A program made the position numbers and the translations under genes. Positions 1-15,969 of a stretch of 64,000 nt of DNA are shown here, piece by piece (within the stretch, counting starts at the first letter, position 1; each line of letters opens with the position of its first letter). A model generated the notes under the pieces. That model did no database searches, was not told where the DNA came from, and worked only from the letters and a program-made list of their open reading frames with translations. This DNA comes from Membranipora membranacea (lineage: Eukaryota > Bryozoa > Gymnolaemata > Cheilostomatida > Membraniporidae), in NCBI GenBank assembly GCA_914767715.1, contig OU612073.1:9424001-9488000 (forward strand), written 5' to 3'.

Positions 1-496
1 TATTCGACAACCGCCAGTGGCTGCCAAATAGGCATTTGTGGGAGGGGCACTTGAAAATTGCCACATGCTCAGGTTTGCAGGAGAAAACCTGTGGTTGTCT
101 CAGATAGAATGGCTACCCTACCTACAACTTCTATCATCTTTTGTCCATGGCATGTATAGTAGTTGCATTCAATCAATCTTGATTCATTGACGATGTAGGA
201 ACATATTTGTTTGCCTATTGTGGACATATTTGGCTCCTGTCCACTTCCACCAAATTTCTGTGTACGGGAACTCACTATGATTGGGGTAGAGATAGTCGTC
301 TGTCCTGAATTCTCTGATAATCAAGTCATGATGCTCATAAAATTTCAGTGACAGCATGCAATACAGGAATGTTAAACATACATTCTCATCTTGCTCCTCG
401 CTTTAATGTTTATACTTAACCTGAAAGAAATGGGTTAGTTTATTGCTAAAAGTCTAAGGCAAAATCTGGTAGGCTAAACTTGAAAATATTTTGTAG
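1..496. other. Left edge; intron or upstream sequence of NSUN5
   Basis: This stretch precedes the first recognisable NSUN5 exon and ends in its splice acceptor (AG at 495-496). I searched the plus strand for the missing NSUN5 N-terminal exon (about 35 residues, containing a conserved VYSSNF-like stretch in vertebrates) and found none, so that exon probably lies left of the window. A 68-codon open frame on the minus strand (69-275) matches no family I recognise. Confidence 0.5.
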
Positions 497-5357
<4,861 letters not shown>

Positions 5358-6061
5358 GCTAGTGGAGGAGATTGTAATGATACCGACCAAGAAATATAAC
5401 ATTTTTATGCAAAGTTACAAGAAATCTAGAGAGCAACGCTACTGACGTCTTGACTTATGAGAGGGGTAGACCATTATAAGCTATCCAATAGGGAGAAGGA
5501 ATGAGAGAAAATAGTCCACACATTGTTGAGAGTTTTTCATTTTTTTATTGTGTGATGTTGCATCCTTGCGGATGTGATGAAATAAACAGCACATTTGTAC
5601 TGATGGTTTGGTTGAAATCATAAGAGTGAAATAATGAAATCACTAAGCCATTATTTGGCTAAAATTGTTCTAGTTCCATAGAAACAAAACAGTTTCATTT
5701 TTGGTTTCATTTCAATAGGCAAAAAATGATTGCGTGGTTGGTTGAGTTGATATCCCAATTTTATGGGCTCATTGTTCAATTTGGAAATGATGTTAGGCTA
5801 ATTTTTTTTCTTTTTTTTTGTTGGATTGCTTTTTTGTACACACTAAACAAGATGTTACCAGCCTCACTAAAAACTTGGGCTGTCTGAACTTAAAACGGGG
5901 GAAAGAAAAACACAAAGAGGATATTGTAACGGAGGACCGATTACAGGGGAGATGAATCAAAGAAATAGTTGGTACATAGTAGCCGTTGTACACTACATAA
6001 AACGATGATGATTGCGTCACACTCGGACTTTGACAGGATAAGATTGTTGACGGGCTGTAGA
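5358..6061. other. Convergent 3' UTR region between NSUN5 and the Y-box gene
   Basis: Two stop codons face each other across 704 bp. The plus strand has AATAAA at 5581-5586 for NSUN5. The minus strand has AATAAA (plus TTTATT near 5543-5548), so the two transcripts may overlap at their tails. No further gene is seen. Confidence 0.6.
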
Positions 6062-9000
6062 CTAAACTGTTGCCTCGCTATGATCCTGAGCTGAATGATC
6101 ATGCTGCGAGTCGTCTCCAGCTTGCTCGTGGCCTTCTGACTGAGGTCCAGCTCCTCTGCCTCTACCACCACGTCCCCTACCTCCCCGGTATCCCCGACGG
6201 TAACCTCTTCTTCTGTATCCACCCCTTCCTTGAGATGCAGGATTTCCATCCTCTCCTTCATAGTGCTGAGGTTCTTCACCTTCCTCACCCTCGGCTAGCT
6301 GGGGACGTGGCCTATATCTCCTATAGCCATAACCACGCCCTCTTCCTCTGAAGCCACCGCCGCGGCCACCACGACCTCTGCCTCTATATGGCCTGTCTTC
6401 TACAATTGAAATTCACCATTATAATTAAGTGCTTTGCTCATCAATTCTACAATATGTCCACAATTAGCAATGAAATAATATGAAAACTAAATTACAGCAC
6501 ATCAGGATTAACAAGGGTCTGACACGTTTTCCAATTGATCTCTCCTTCCATATCCCCTATCTGACATGAGAAGCTCATAACTCACCTCGGGGCTGACCGT
6601 CCACTCCATCACCTTCTCCCTCTCTAGGAGCCTCACCCTCTCCCTCCTCACCGGGACCTCTGTAACCGCCTCGGTAAAATCTCCTACGTCTGGGTCTTCT
6701 CTTAGGCTCTGCTCCCTCTTCTCCTTCCTGTCCGGTAATATCACCCTCTCCGGCCTCGCCCATACCGCCATCCTACCATTATAATATTATCTTATTTAAT
6801 CTACATATGCTATCACAAGGCAGTGACAATGTGAACTACAGCGATCCACAGACTTCAATGTGCAACATTCATCGGATGGATGTTGCACATGGCAATTCAA
6901 GTTTTTAGAATACTGCAATATCAATTTCCTGAGCTATCTCTGAAGCCACCATGAAAGCTGTTTAAAGCTGAGAAAAGTAAAAGGGTGATTGACTAATTAT
7001 AATTAGCCCAGAAGTTATGAGTGAAACACTAGGGAGATAAGCATGTTGGTACTACAGTAAGCCATATCTCATTATTTAGGACAAATTGTAAACAATCTAC
7101 AATAACAGCACGCACCTCCTGTCTAAACGGTCGACGGCCACCACCACCGCGTCCTCCACGACCTCGGTAGTAACCTCTGCGGTATCCCTTCCTACGTTCA
7201 GCGGCATACTTGCTGCCTTCTACTGGTGCTCCTTCGGGACCAGTCACATTGGCAGCTTCGTTACCCTTCTCACCCTCTACTACCTCAAACTCGACTATCT
7301 CTCCGTCACCAACTGACCTCAGGTACTTCTTAGGATTGTTCTTAGATATCGCAGTCTGCAAAACCATCAGCCAATACTTTGGTAGTATGTCATTTAAAGC
7401 AACATATTAAACGTTTAAGATTGGTGCACAGGCCTTCTTTAATCTAGTCCATGAAAAGCCTGAGGGAATTCATAAAGATTACTATCACTGATCTAAGCTC
7501 AACTTAATGTACTGTTTCATTGAAAGAGGTGTCTACTGAAAGCTTTGATGTACTTTTCTTTGGCTCAAAAATGACTCTGCGTGCTCATGCTGAATACATC
7601 ATAGTTGACTTATGGTATAAATTGTTTGTTGAACAAAATAAGGCCATGACAAAGTCTGACAGAGATAAAGAACAAAGATAGCATTCTTTTCAGTTTATCA
7701 CACAAAAGAACAAAGTACAATGTACACATTTTTATACAAGCATACAATCTCCTGGATTAATGAGGCCACGACTTGCCCAGTAGATAAGTAATAATCATCA
7801 AGTACATTTTGAAAGACTGAGAGCTAATGGAAGAGAAACACTTTTATAATTGGCAGCACTTGTTTACTCGCTGCCAGTTCAGTGAGCTAATTGTAAAATT
7901 GCTGCAAAAAAAGCCTCTTGACATGAAATGGCAGAAGAAACCCAAACAAAAATTGCACCCACCCAGTTTGTAACTATGACGCATATGTCATATGCGTCAT
8001 AGTTACAAACTGGGTGGGTGCATATTATGATATCTATATCCTACTAACCTGGTGCACGAAGACATCCTCCTTTGTGTCATCCCGGTTGATGAATCCGTAG
8101 CCGTTGCGCACATTAAACCACTTAACCGTCCCAGTGACTCTATTAGCTATAATAAATGAAAATAATGTTAGGCCATACATCTTTGGTGAAAAAAAATGCT
8201 ACCCTATAATCCATCTACAAACTGTATATAAACTGTCCCTGTAGATAATGGGGGGGGGGGGGGGGGGGGGGGGTGTTTGAAATGGCATACTAAAGTTTTG
8301 CAACCCAACATCTATAGAAAGGCCTGGGCATAAACAATGTCAGAAGAAAATCTTGCAGTTTTTCATTTCTATATATATGTATCTCTCTCATTCAGGTTTT
8401 TTATCCCGAACAAAACGTTGCAGTGACTATGTTAAAGAGAATTACAAGTGCTTCTTGGCAATTGTCTGGCAGTTATTACTAAATGATTCAATTTTCACAG
8501 GTCAAGAGCCTGCACCACAGCAATGAACTCCCCCCTCTCCATTTCATTGTCAATAGTTCACCAAACACTGGGTCCCTTGCAATGTGAAACATATATTTCT
8601 ATATATATGCAAGCAATTTTATCATGATTATTATCATGTATTGTTATATATTATAATATATATATTAATTAATCAATTCAATTACTGAATTATTTATTAT
8701 ATTATATTCAAATCATTGCATCAATGCATTTATTTATAACAAGATGTAGCAGCAGTGACTCCTTAGGCTTATGATAACCAAAGATATGTTTAATAGTTTT
8801 GACAACAGAACAATAATGAATTGAATCAATCATTGGATGGGCACTGGATTAGAACAGGGAGAATTCTCCCTGATTAGAAGAAGCAGTGGGATATCATAAT
8901 CAAAAATCATAATGAATGATTGATAATAATGTTGATTCTGGTGGTCATAAATCTGAGTCCCTGGCCTAAGCCTGGGATTGATTGTTGAAAGTTATGATAA

Positions 9001-9227
9001 ATGAATTGAATGGACTATCTATTCGGTTGGTGGGGCCGGGGATTGACTTCATTCACTTCAGTGAGTTGTGAAACTGAAAGCAAGTAAAAATTTTAATTTT
9101 AAATAATTATCATGAATCAAAGCTGTCAATATATAGGGAATAACTGAGAATAATATGGTACTTTACCAATCACTCTCTTTTCTGGTTCATTGGGAGGTAA
9201 CTCTGGTTGCACATCGGCTTCAGACAT
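6062..9227 (-). CDS. YBX1-like: Y-box binding protein (cold-shock domain)
   Basis: Five coding exons on the minus strand: 9227-9167, 8146-8049, 7355-7116, 6772-6586, 6399-6062. All phases join and give 307 residues. Residues about 21-95 are the cold-shock domain, with RNP1-type NGYGFI and RNP2-type VFVHQ. It continues [11 protein letters not shown], then [14 protein letters not shown] and a GSKYAAER stretch, as in vertebrate YB-1. The C-terminal half alternates acidic (GEEGEEP) and basic or aromatic RG-rich segments ([17 protein letters not shown]), the usual layout of this family. Y-box proteins bind mRNA and single-stranded DNA and package cytoplasmic mRNPs. An inverted CCAAT box lies about 135 bp upstream of the ATG. 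The tail is richer in RGG/RG than human YB-1. Which animal YBX paralogue it corresponds to cannot be told. Confidence 0.95.
7955..8021. repeat. Perfect 33-bp inverted repeat with 1-bp loop
   Basis: Left arm 7955-7987 and right arm 7989-8021 are exact reverse complements around a single T at 7988. It lies in Y-box intron 2, 28 bp from the splice donor of exon 2, so it would form a strong hairpin in the pre-mRNA. Confidence 0.9.
8250..8273. repeat. 24-bp poly-G tract
   Basis: An uninterrupted run of G on the plus strand (C in the Y-box pre-mRNA), in Y-box intron 1. Similar runs occur at 34624-34638, 46474-46485, 46903-46914, 59454-59466 (C) and 63958-63973, so G/C homopolymers are a habit of this genome. 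Exact lengths may be affected by sequencing. Confidence 0.85.
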
Positions 9228-10938
9228 GGCCGTTTGATGGTACACAGGCGATGATGTTATCAAGACTTGCCTCTCAGTACTTCTTACTGTTGTTGACTCT
9301 TTGTTCTTACTAACACTACATCACGCCTCAAAAGAAAAACGCCAGAATACTGCTATCTGATTGGTCTGCTTGGGTTGTCATAATATTGAATTTAAGGCAG
9401 CAGCTTAAGAAAGTCAATTTTGTCCTCATTTGGAAAAAAATTATTGGTTAATAAGCTATAAAAGTAATAATAGAAATTTTTATGACAATTTTTTTCAACA
9501 TACATTACGATTCCTTTCTGTCAGCAGGGGTATAAGTATTGCATTGACAATTAATTTCATCCCTTTGGAAAATGGGGTCAAGAAGTCAGACATGCGCAGA
9601 TCACTTCCTTTTACATTTTCTGACTTGGCCAACTTGCACGTGAGTAATGAATGGATATTTTCTTTTGGGTTTCTCCAAGACTTCTCTGACAATATGGAAG
9701 ACATTGTGACAACAACAAGTTAGGATCGGGGTGTTGTAGAGGGCAGTCACATTATCACTCCTTGTCAACCCTGAAATTATTACTTCCTGACTTCTTTCTT
9801 TGTTGCTGAAGACTGACTGAACGACACACCATCTCAATCAGTTTCAAACACATTTGGTTCTATTGCATTGATATTCATTATTCTCAATGGAAAATCCGGT
9901 GCCTCCTACTCCGTGTCACATTCACTCACCTCATCACTGGGAACCGCTGTTTCAATGCAGAAATCTTTCATGTCTGCCACTACTACGACTTCCGTATGTT
10001 GTATAGTATTATTATTATCGTTTCCATTATTATTAGACACAATAACAATCATGGTTAAATACACTTGTTTACATACATAGTTACAGTTAATTATTCAACA
10101 TTTCAAACTGCTCAACCATGATTATAACCTCCTTGGATTAGTTGAGATGTTTTGGACAGCCTTTTTATTGCTGATTTGTAGTTGGTAGGCCATCTTATCT
10201 CTCACCCATACATGCGTACAGTACACTAATCAAAAAAATATGTTGATCACTGCCACCACTCTACTACCAGTAGAGCTTACTAGGCCTAGACCCTGTAGTA
10301 AGGCAATAATACTACTCCTCTGGGATTTTATTTCGTCTGTATGTATGTGGAACTGTGACATATCACAACAGTTGTGTTATGTAACTGTTGCTATTTAGTT
10401 ATGGAAATATTACAACCGCCTCATGATTCTCTGTTCCACACAAAAGTTGCTTTGCATTCTCAACTCACTACACAGACCTTGTTTTGACTCCTCATCACAC
10501 TGTCTCGCGTCTCCCACTTAGAATCATCCCTCTGTATCATCGATACATCACTGTATCCTGATTATATGATTGATAGTTCCTGAGCGTACCACTGATCTCA
10601 GTCCTTGATGCTGTATACGCTAAAGAACTACCAACTCATAAGCCTATTTTACCATTTTATGAGGAATGTACTTAGGGTGCATAGTAAATGTTAACTATTG
10701 CACAGCTGTCTTTTTGTAAGTTGGCTTGCCACTCCCTTGTGTAGATGTCGCCGAAACATGGTTTAACTGCTCTGGGTGTGCGCCCCATAATTCCACATGA
10801 CAGATCTTGGGAAGCAGTATGAATTCTGTTGAAAATCTGTTATATAAAATCAAGTTTTCTGACACCTATTGAATTGTCAATGTACACTTTTTTCAACTCT
10901 CTAAAATCTTCAGTCAACATGTCTTCTTATTATTGTAG
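9228..10938. other. Divergent intergenic region: Y-box gene / eIF5A-1
   Basis: This holds the promoters and 5' UTRs of both genes. On the minus strand an inverted CCAAT box (ATTGG at 9360-9364) is about 135 bp above the Y-box ATG. The eIF5A-1 start codon lies in an exon whose acceptor is at 10937-10938, so an untranslated first exon should lie in this region; I could not place it. The open frames here have no family resemblance. Confidence 0.5.
9360..9364 (-). promoter_or_regulatory. Candidate CCAAT box for the Y-box gene
   Basis: ATTGG on the plus strand reads CCAAT on the minus strand, about 135 bp upstream of the Y-box start codon. Position and context (CTGATTGGTC) suit an NF-Y site. This is a motif match only. 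Confidence 0.35.
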
Positions 10939-10958
10939 AGTTACAGCATTTCATCAAC

Positions 10959-11963
10959 ATGGGTGATAACGAGACTTTTGAGGAGGCTTCTGCCGGATCA
11001 TCTCTGACCTACCCCATGCAATGTTCAGCTCTGCGTAAAAATGGACATGTTGTCATCAAGGGACATCCATGTAAAATAGTAGAAATGTCAACATCTAAAA
11101 CTGGCAAGCACGGTCACGCCAAGGTTGGTTTTTTATAAGATGCCGACCCAAAGGATAGTATTCTTCATTGATAAAATGTATGTTTTGTCTCTGTCACATG
11201 ACTCTTCTTGGTGTAGAAGAAAATGGTAACATTCATTGATTTATAATCATGGATGAGGGGAGCATGTCTTGACCCCAACAAGGTGTATGGCAATTATTGT
11301 ATGGTTATAGGAATGCATTCACTCGATTCATATCAGCGGGTAACCGTAAATGTCTGCATAACATCAATGTGCCTATGTTTCAGGTCAATCTTGTAGGAAT
11401 TGACATTTTCACTAATAAGAAGTATGAAGATATCTGCCCCTCAACACACAACATGGATGTACCCAATGTAAAGCGTAATGAGTACACAGTCGTGGATATT
11501 GATGAGTCTGGATTCTGTACTCTCATGACAGAAATGGGAGAAACCAGAGAAGATTTAAAAATCCCAGACGGTGAAAATGGAGATGAAATAAGGTCGAAAT
11601 TTGAAGGTCTGAATGAAGACCAAACCCTTCTTGTAAGTGTATATTTCTATATATAAATGAGAATAATAGTCCACAGTTCTTACTGGCTCAAACAGGACCG
11701 GTCATCTCTCATGCATAATTATACTTTTATATGAGGCTCAGCATTATTTTGGATGAATCCGCCTTGGTAAACGCTTTTAGTATTGCTGCATATATTGCTG
11801 TCCCCTCCTTTATCCCAGTTGAACCCAACCAGACAGGACTCTGTAATCCTGAGTTTTTCTCAAAACCTATCCTGAACATGCCGAGGTTCTCTTATTATTT
11901 CAGGTCACCGTACTGAAGGCTATGGATACTGAAATGATAACATCTCCTAAACCAGGAAAATAA
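10959..11963 (+). CDS. EIF5A: eIF5A, canonical copy
   Basis: Three coding exons, 10959-11123, 11384-11632 and 11904-11963, give 157 residues, the usual eIF5A length. eIF5A binds the ribosomal E site and promotes peptide-bond formation at stalling motifs and termination. The hypusine loop reads [12 protein letters not shown], with the modified lysine at residue 50, exactly as in human. Other family signatures are [20 protein letters not shown] and VPNVKRNEY. The ATG is set by the conserved start ([13 protein letters not shown]). The start exon begins at 10939 after a good acceptor, implying an upstream non-coding exon. It is followed in tandem by a second, divergent eIF5A gene. Confidence 0.96.
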
Positions 11964-12368
11964 GTCAATCTCTATTCAAGGGACTTGCTGACTGCAGCTC
12001 TATGAGGCAAGTAGAACATGATTTAAAAACAGCCGTTGTCTATAGTGACTTGCAAAGATCATTAGATCTTCTATTTTGATCTTTTACATGGTAGATGCCA
12101 TATAAATTTTGCCTTTTTTTCATTGCTAACTATAACTCTTAATTTTTTCTAAATGAGCTGCTAACAAATTGGTTATGAAACTACAAGTAGAGTCTCTACC
12201 GGTAACTCCATTTGATGTTATTTGCAATGTGGTGATCGCATTTGATTGAAGGCAATGATATGGTCATTAAGGTCAACCAGTGAAACCTCAATTATCCTGG
12301 TTTCAGGTTCTCGCACATATCAATGATTTATGGTAAGTCGTACTAATCTATGTTTGGTAATATTACAG

Positions 12369-12662
12369 GTTGTAACATCATGTATCACAAAGAAAGCTGC
12401 AGACAGAAAAAACTCAAAAGAAACCTCATACAAAACTAGAAAAAAATAAGTTGCTCAGGCTCAAGCTAGGAGACAAAAAAAGAATGAAACCAAAATGACA
12501 CCAACCGATGGCAATACGGACAAATTTACTTTTGACGACGCTAGGAAATATATCCAATTAAAAAATACGCTAAAACAGGCATCAGCAGCGAAAACTGCTA
12601 TTGGAGGAGTCAATTGCTTGATGACCTCAAACTTGTTGCCATTTTCATATTTTACATCGTAG
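12369..12662 (+). pseudogene. Unidentified coding-like stretch with one in-frame stop
   Basis: After a plausible acceptor (TATTACAG ending at 12368) one frame stays open for 98 codons except for a single TAA. It reads as a lysine-rich segment, then ARRQKKNETKMTPTDGNTD, then KFTFDDARKYIQLKNTL. The composition looks like real protein rather than intron, but I do not recognise a family. It could be a decayed retrocopy. The first 26 codons could instead be an alternative last exon of eIF5A-1, since exon 2 ends in a compatible phase. Confidence 0.3.
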
Positions 12663-12916
12663 TTTATTGCTTAGAGCTGCAATATACGCATCCATCAAAA
12701 GCTTTTCATACGATTTCAAATTTCTGTTTTTTCATTTGTTTGACATTTTACAGAAATAGAATGGGTACCTGATAATAATTTTTTTCTTTATAATTAATTA
12801 TTAATACAATGGTTTCTATTGTTATCAGAATAATATCCTTGTTATTACAATTCTCCATGATAGAAGGCATATGAGCATATTTGTAGTTAACTGTTTACTT
12901 GTGCTATTGCTATGTC

Positions 12917-13313
12917 ACCAATCACCATAGGAATTGTGGACCTTCCAGGCTGGAATTCCTGACCATTGCACCCAAGAAAACTGCATCATACAACATAGAT
13001 ACATCATTGATATAGTGCTTGCACTTTTATAATATTACTGATGGTTAAATATCATCCAAGGAATTCGATGGTGCAAAAGGGTGGAAGTTAATTTCTATGT
13101 GCTTGGCAAATGCATTACTCGCCATAGTAATTGTGGACTTTCCAGGCTGGAATTCCCTATCATTGCACCCACGAAAACTGCTTCATGCAACATAGATACA
13201 TCATTGATATAGCGCTTGCACTTTTATAATATTGCTGATGGTGAAATATGATCAAGGAATGGAATTTGATGGTGCAAAGTTGGTACGTTAAATTCTATGT
13301 GTTTGGCAAATGT
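12917..13313. repeat. 197-bp tandem duplication
   Basis: Two diverged copies, offset by 197 bp, share AATTGTGGAC, CCAGGCTGGAATTCC and ATAGATACATCATTGATATA. They sit between the two eIF5A genes. No function is apparent. Confidence 0.85.
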
Positions 13314-13401
13314 ATATTACTCATAACTGTCATTGGGTTGTCTAGTGTTGCTTGTCGAGGACCTACTTTCTGAGCTACAAGCAACTCCAACTCTGAGCAA
13401 T

Positions 13402-15260
13402 ATGAAGCAACGCAAGCGAAGTAAGTAAGCCTAATTTAAACAGAACTACTAACACAAGGGTAGCACAAACCATAAATTGTGTAAATTTAACCAGTGAAAT
13501 TGAGAATATCAGCTTAGTGCGGGGACTGTATGGATATAGCGCATCTTTATTGTGTTATATACATTGTTTCATCTAGCATCGCTTGTTGGAATATTTAGGT
13601 GTTCACCTTGTTATTGTGTCTCATAAACAAATGGTCTACTGGCCTAGATGGGTTCTTAACTCTCGTAACTAATACTATCTAATACAGTGCAGTTCACTTA
13701 ATTCCTACCTCTGGGGACCACAAAAACTTGTTCTAATTAAGCAGAGTTTGAATTAAGTGACATTAGAATGCATTGAGATCAGACTGAACGGACCAATTTT
13801 GAATTATAAAGTTTGAATTAACCAACTTACACTGTACTTGCTGTGTTTTATTGGTAGTTGAGTCAGCTGTGGTTGATGAACTTGAGTTGTTTGATCAGGC
13901 CAGTTCAGAAGCCTCAGTGACACGTCCTCTCCAGGCTTCATCTCTGCGCAAAAACGGACATGTGATGGTGAAGGGAAATCCTTGTAAAATTGTTGAAATG
14001 TCCACTTCAGCACCCGGGAAACACGGACATGCCAAGGTGAAATCAAATCCATACTTGCAGCGGCTGGTTTTTCATGTTTCTTTTGAGATTAAAGGCTCTA
14101 CATAACTCTCTAGTCATGAGAGTTTTGTCAGATTGCATCATACCAGAGACCTTAGATACATGTATAGTCTCTGATTGGGGGCCGTCGGGTGGTGGGCAAA
14201 AGTCTGGGGGGCTCAGACTACTGATGGATTTATCTTTGGGCTTATAATGTAATGCCAAGACGAGAGTAGAGTTAAAGCACTAAAACTATAGTGATGCGGT
14301 GTCAAAATGATGATAACTGCTTTTATAGGTACAATTTGTCGGGATCGACATTTTTACTGGTAAGAAGCATGAGGAAATGTGCCCTGCACATCACAACATG
14401 GCTGTACCAAACTTGAAAAGGTCCGAGATGATTTTGGTGAATGTCAGCAGTGATGGTTTCCTTACATTGATGAATGATGATGGAGAGCTGAGAAGTGACA
14501 TTCCTCTCCCTCAAAATGAAGCTGTTGCTAACAACATTCGATCAAAGTTTGAATCTATTGGGGATGATGAAGACATACTGGTAAGTCAGGCGATGATTGA
14601 CACTCGACTCATGGCAGAAATTATCCTGTTTCAGTCGACCTAATCTATATGAGTTTTTTCAAACATTTATGATTATTCAATTGGAACAGAGATCGGAATA
14701 ATCTCATGAGTCTGGAATTTCCAAAATTGTAACCAAAATTACACCATCAGCATGCAATTATTGGTATACAAACGCGAAACACAAAACAGTTGTCTCTATA
14801 AAGTAACACTTACCTATATAGTCCAGTTTTCGATGTTTTTGCACCCTCCTCCACAAGTGATTTCTTGTGTATAGTGAAATGAACTTACACAGCGTACATA
14901 GGCTAGTTTATATGTAGTTCGCCTAAGAGTCCCTAACCACTTGCCAAATGCTTGTTCATTCATTCTAAGGTGTCAGCTTACTTAATTAAGATATCAGTGA
15001 TTGTTGCATGAGGGCCAAAGAATTCTAGGCATATCTGGAAGAGTAATAAAAGTGGATAATCTATGTCCAGACCAGGGTGTTTGGGACATATGTAATTCCC
15101 ATTGTCTTCTCAATGAACTCCCTCTTCAGTTCTTTGGTCTTCTACTTTAGCAGTGACATGAGGAAAATCTTACTAATGGCCTCTTCACTTTGTTTTACAG
15201 GTGACTGTTCTTGCAGCAATGGGCAGGGAGATAGCTGTTGGTGTCAAAACAGCAAAATAA
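13402..15260 (+). CDS. eIF5A, divergent tandem paralogue
   Basis: Exons 13402-13420, 13858-14036, 14329-14580 and 15201-15260 give 169 residues. The last three match the exons of the upstream eIF5A in length and phase. The start is inferred: exon 2 has no in-frame ATG, and the nearest upstream ATG with a following donor (MKQRKR, then GTAAGTAAG) joins in phase 1. The loop reads [12 protein letters not shown], so the hypusine lysine (residue 61) and GKHGHAK remain but the K47-T48 pair of the canonical protein is A-P. The N-terminus is longer and unlike any eIF5A I know ([14 protein letters not shown]). The C-terminus ends VGVKTAK. Uninterrupted frame, intact splice sites and conserved core argue for a working gene. 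Confidence 0.88.
13683..13836. mobile_element. Small pogo/Tc1-like MITE ending 21 bp before a splice acceptor
   Basis: The left end TACAGTGCAGTTCACTTAATT and the right end AATTAACCAACTTACACTGTA form a terminal inverted repeat with TA at both outer ends, as expected for TA-inserting elements. The inside has AATTAAG-type repeats. It lies in eIF5A-2 intron 1 and ends just before the exon 2 acceptor at 13856-13857. Confidence 0.6.
14172..14224. repeat. Short dispersed GC-rich repeat (copy 1)
   Basis: In eIF5A-2 intron 2, a segment containing GGGCAAAAGTCTGGGGGGCT matches, in reverse orientation, the segment at about 60460-60505 in the YRDC gene. It stands out against the AT-rich surroundings and is probably an end of a transposable element. 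Confidence 0.55.
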
Positions 15261-15969
15261 GATGTCGATAGACTCTATCAATTTTGATCAAAATTGCAAG
15301 ACATTCATCGGAGATTTCTCACAGGGGACATATATAAATATAATGTATATCAATTCAGTTTTCTATCTACTTTTTTTTATGATTTTGTAATTGTGCTTTT
15401 CTAGGAGGAAGTGCGTGTGAATGAAGATTTTGACACTTGAATCAAGGATGATTATGTAAACATTGTTGTGGAGAAACCTTTTAGAGGGTTATAGAATCAA
15501 ATATAAACCTAATGTTTTTTTTATATTTTTCAAATGATTTATAGTTTAACCCTGAGAGTGTTTGATCACTGGCAACGTTTCAATCTGATCGACCGGACAT
15601 ATATTATTATTATTATTGTGCAAGGCCTGAATCTCTAGTCTGGTCCAAGTGAATCTGCTAAGGATAATATAGAGTTTCTCCCTCCCTGTTATTATACACA
15701 CACTTACCTTGAACACACAAGTTATCCCCTGCTGTCTGATAGGGAGACAACTCCTGTTATAAATTATCTTTATTACTGTAGATAATTTAACATGTTGGTG
15801 ATCTGATTGGCCTATTCATAAAATAGCATCATCTCATTGGCTGCTTTATGGTTCAAGGCCAAACCACCGGAAATGCTTCATTCCTAAGGAATTTGTAAAC
15901 TATAATTTGAGATAAAGGATTGTTTGTAAGCTAGTACTTAGCATTGCAAGAATTGCTAATAGTCTTCAA
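15261..15969. other. Intergenic: eIF5A-2 3' UTR and RABL2 promoter
   Basis: Short intergenic gap in the same-strand run. Two inverted CCAAT boxes (ATTGG at 15806-15810 and 15836-15840) precede RABL2 by about 130-165 bp. No X-box typical of RFX-regulated ciliary genes was found by eye. Confidence 0.5.
15806..15840 (+). promoter_or_regulatory. Paired inverted CCAAT boxes upstream of RABL2
   Basis: Two ATTGG pentamers 30 bp apart, about 130-165 bp upstream of the RABL2 ATG, a usual arrangement for NF-Y-bound promoters. This is motif-level evidence only. Confidence 0.35.

Larger units (their letters stand above)
11964..13401. other. Region between the two eIF5A genes
   Basis: It contains the 3' UTR of the first gene, a coding-like stretch with one internal stop (12369-12662), a 197-bp tandem duplication (about 12917-13313) and the 5' end of the second gene. 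No other gene is recognised. Confidence 0.6.

Noticed and set aside
69-275. 68-codon open frame on the minus strand at the left edge
   Set aside because: It contains cysteines but no recognisable domain or clear splice sites; it may be chance.
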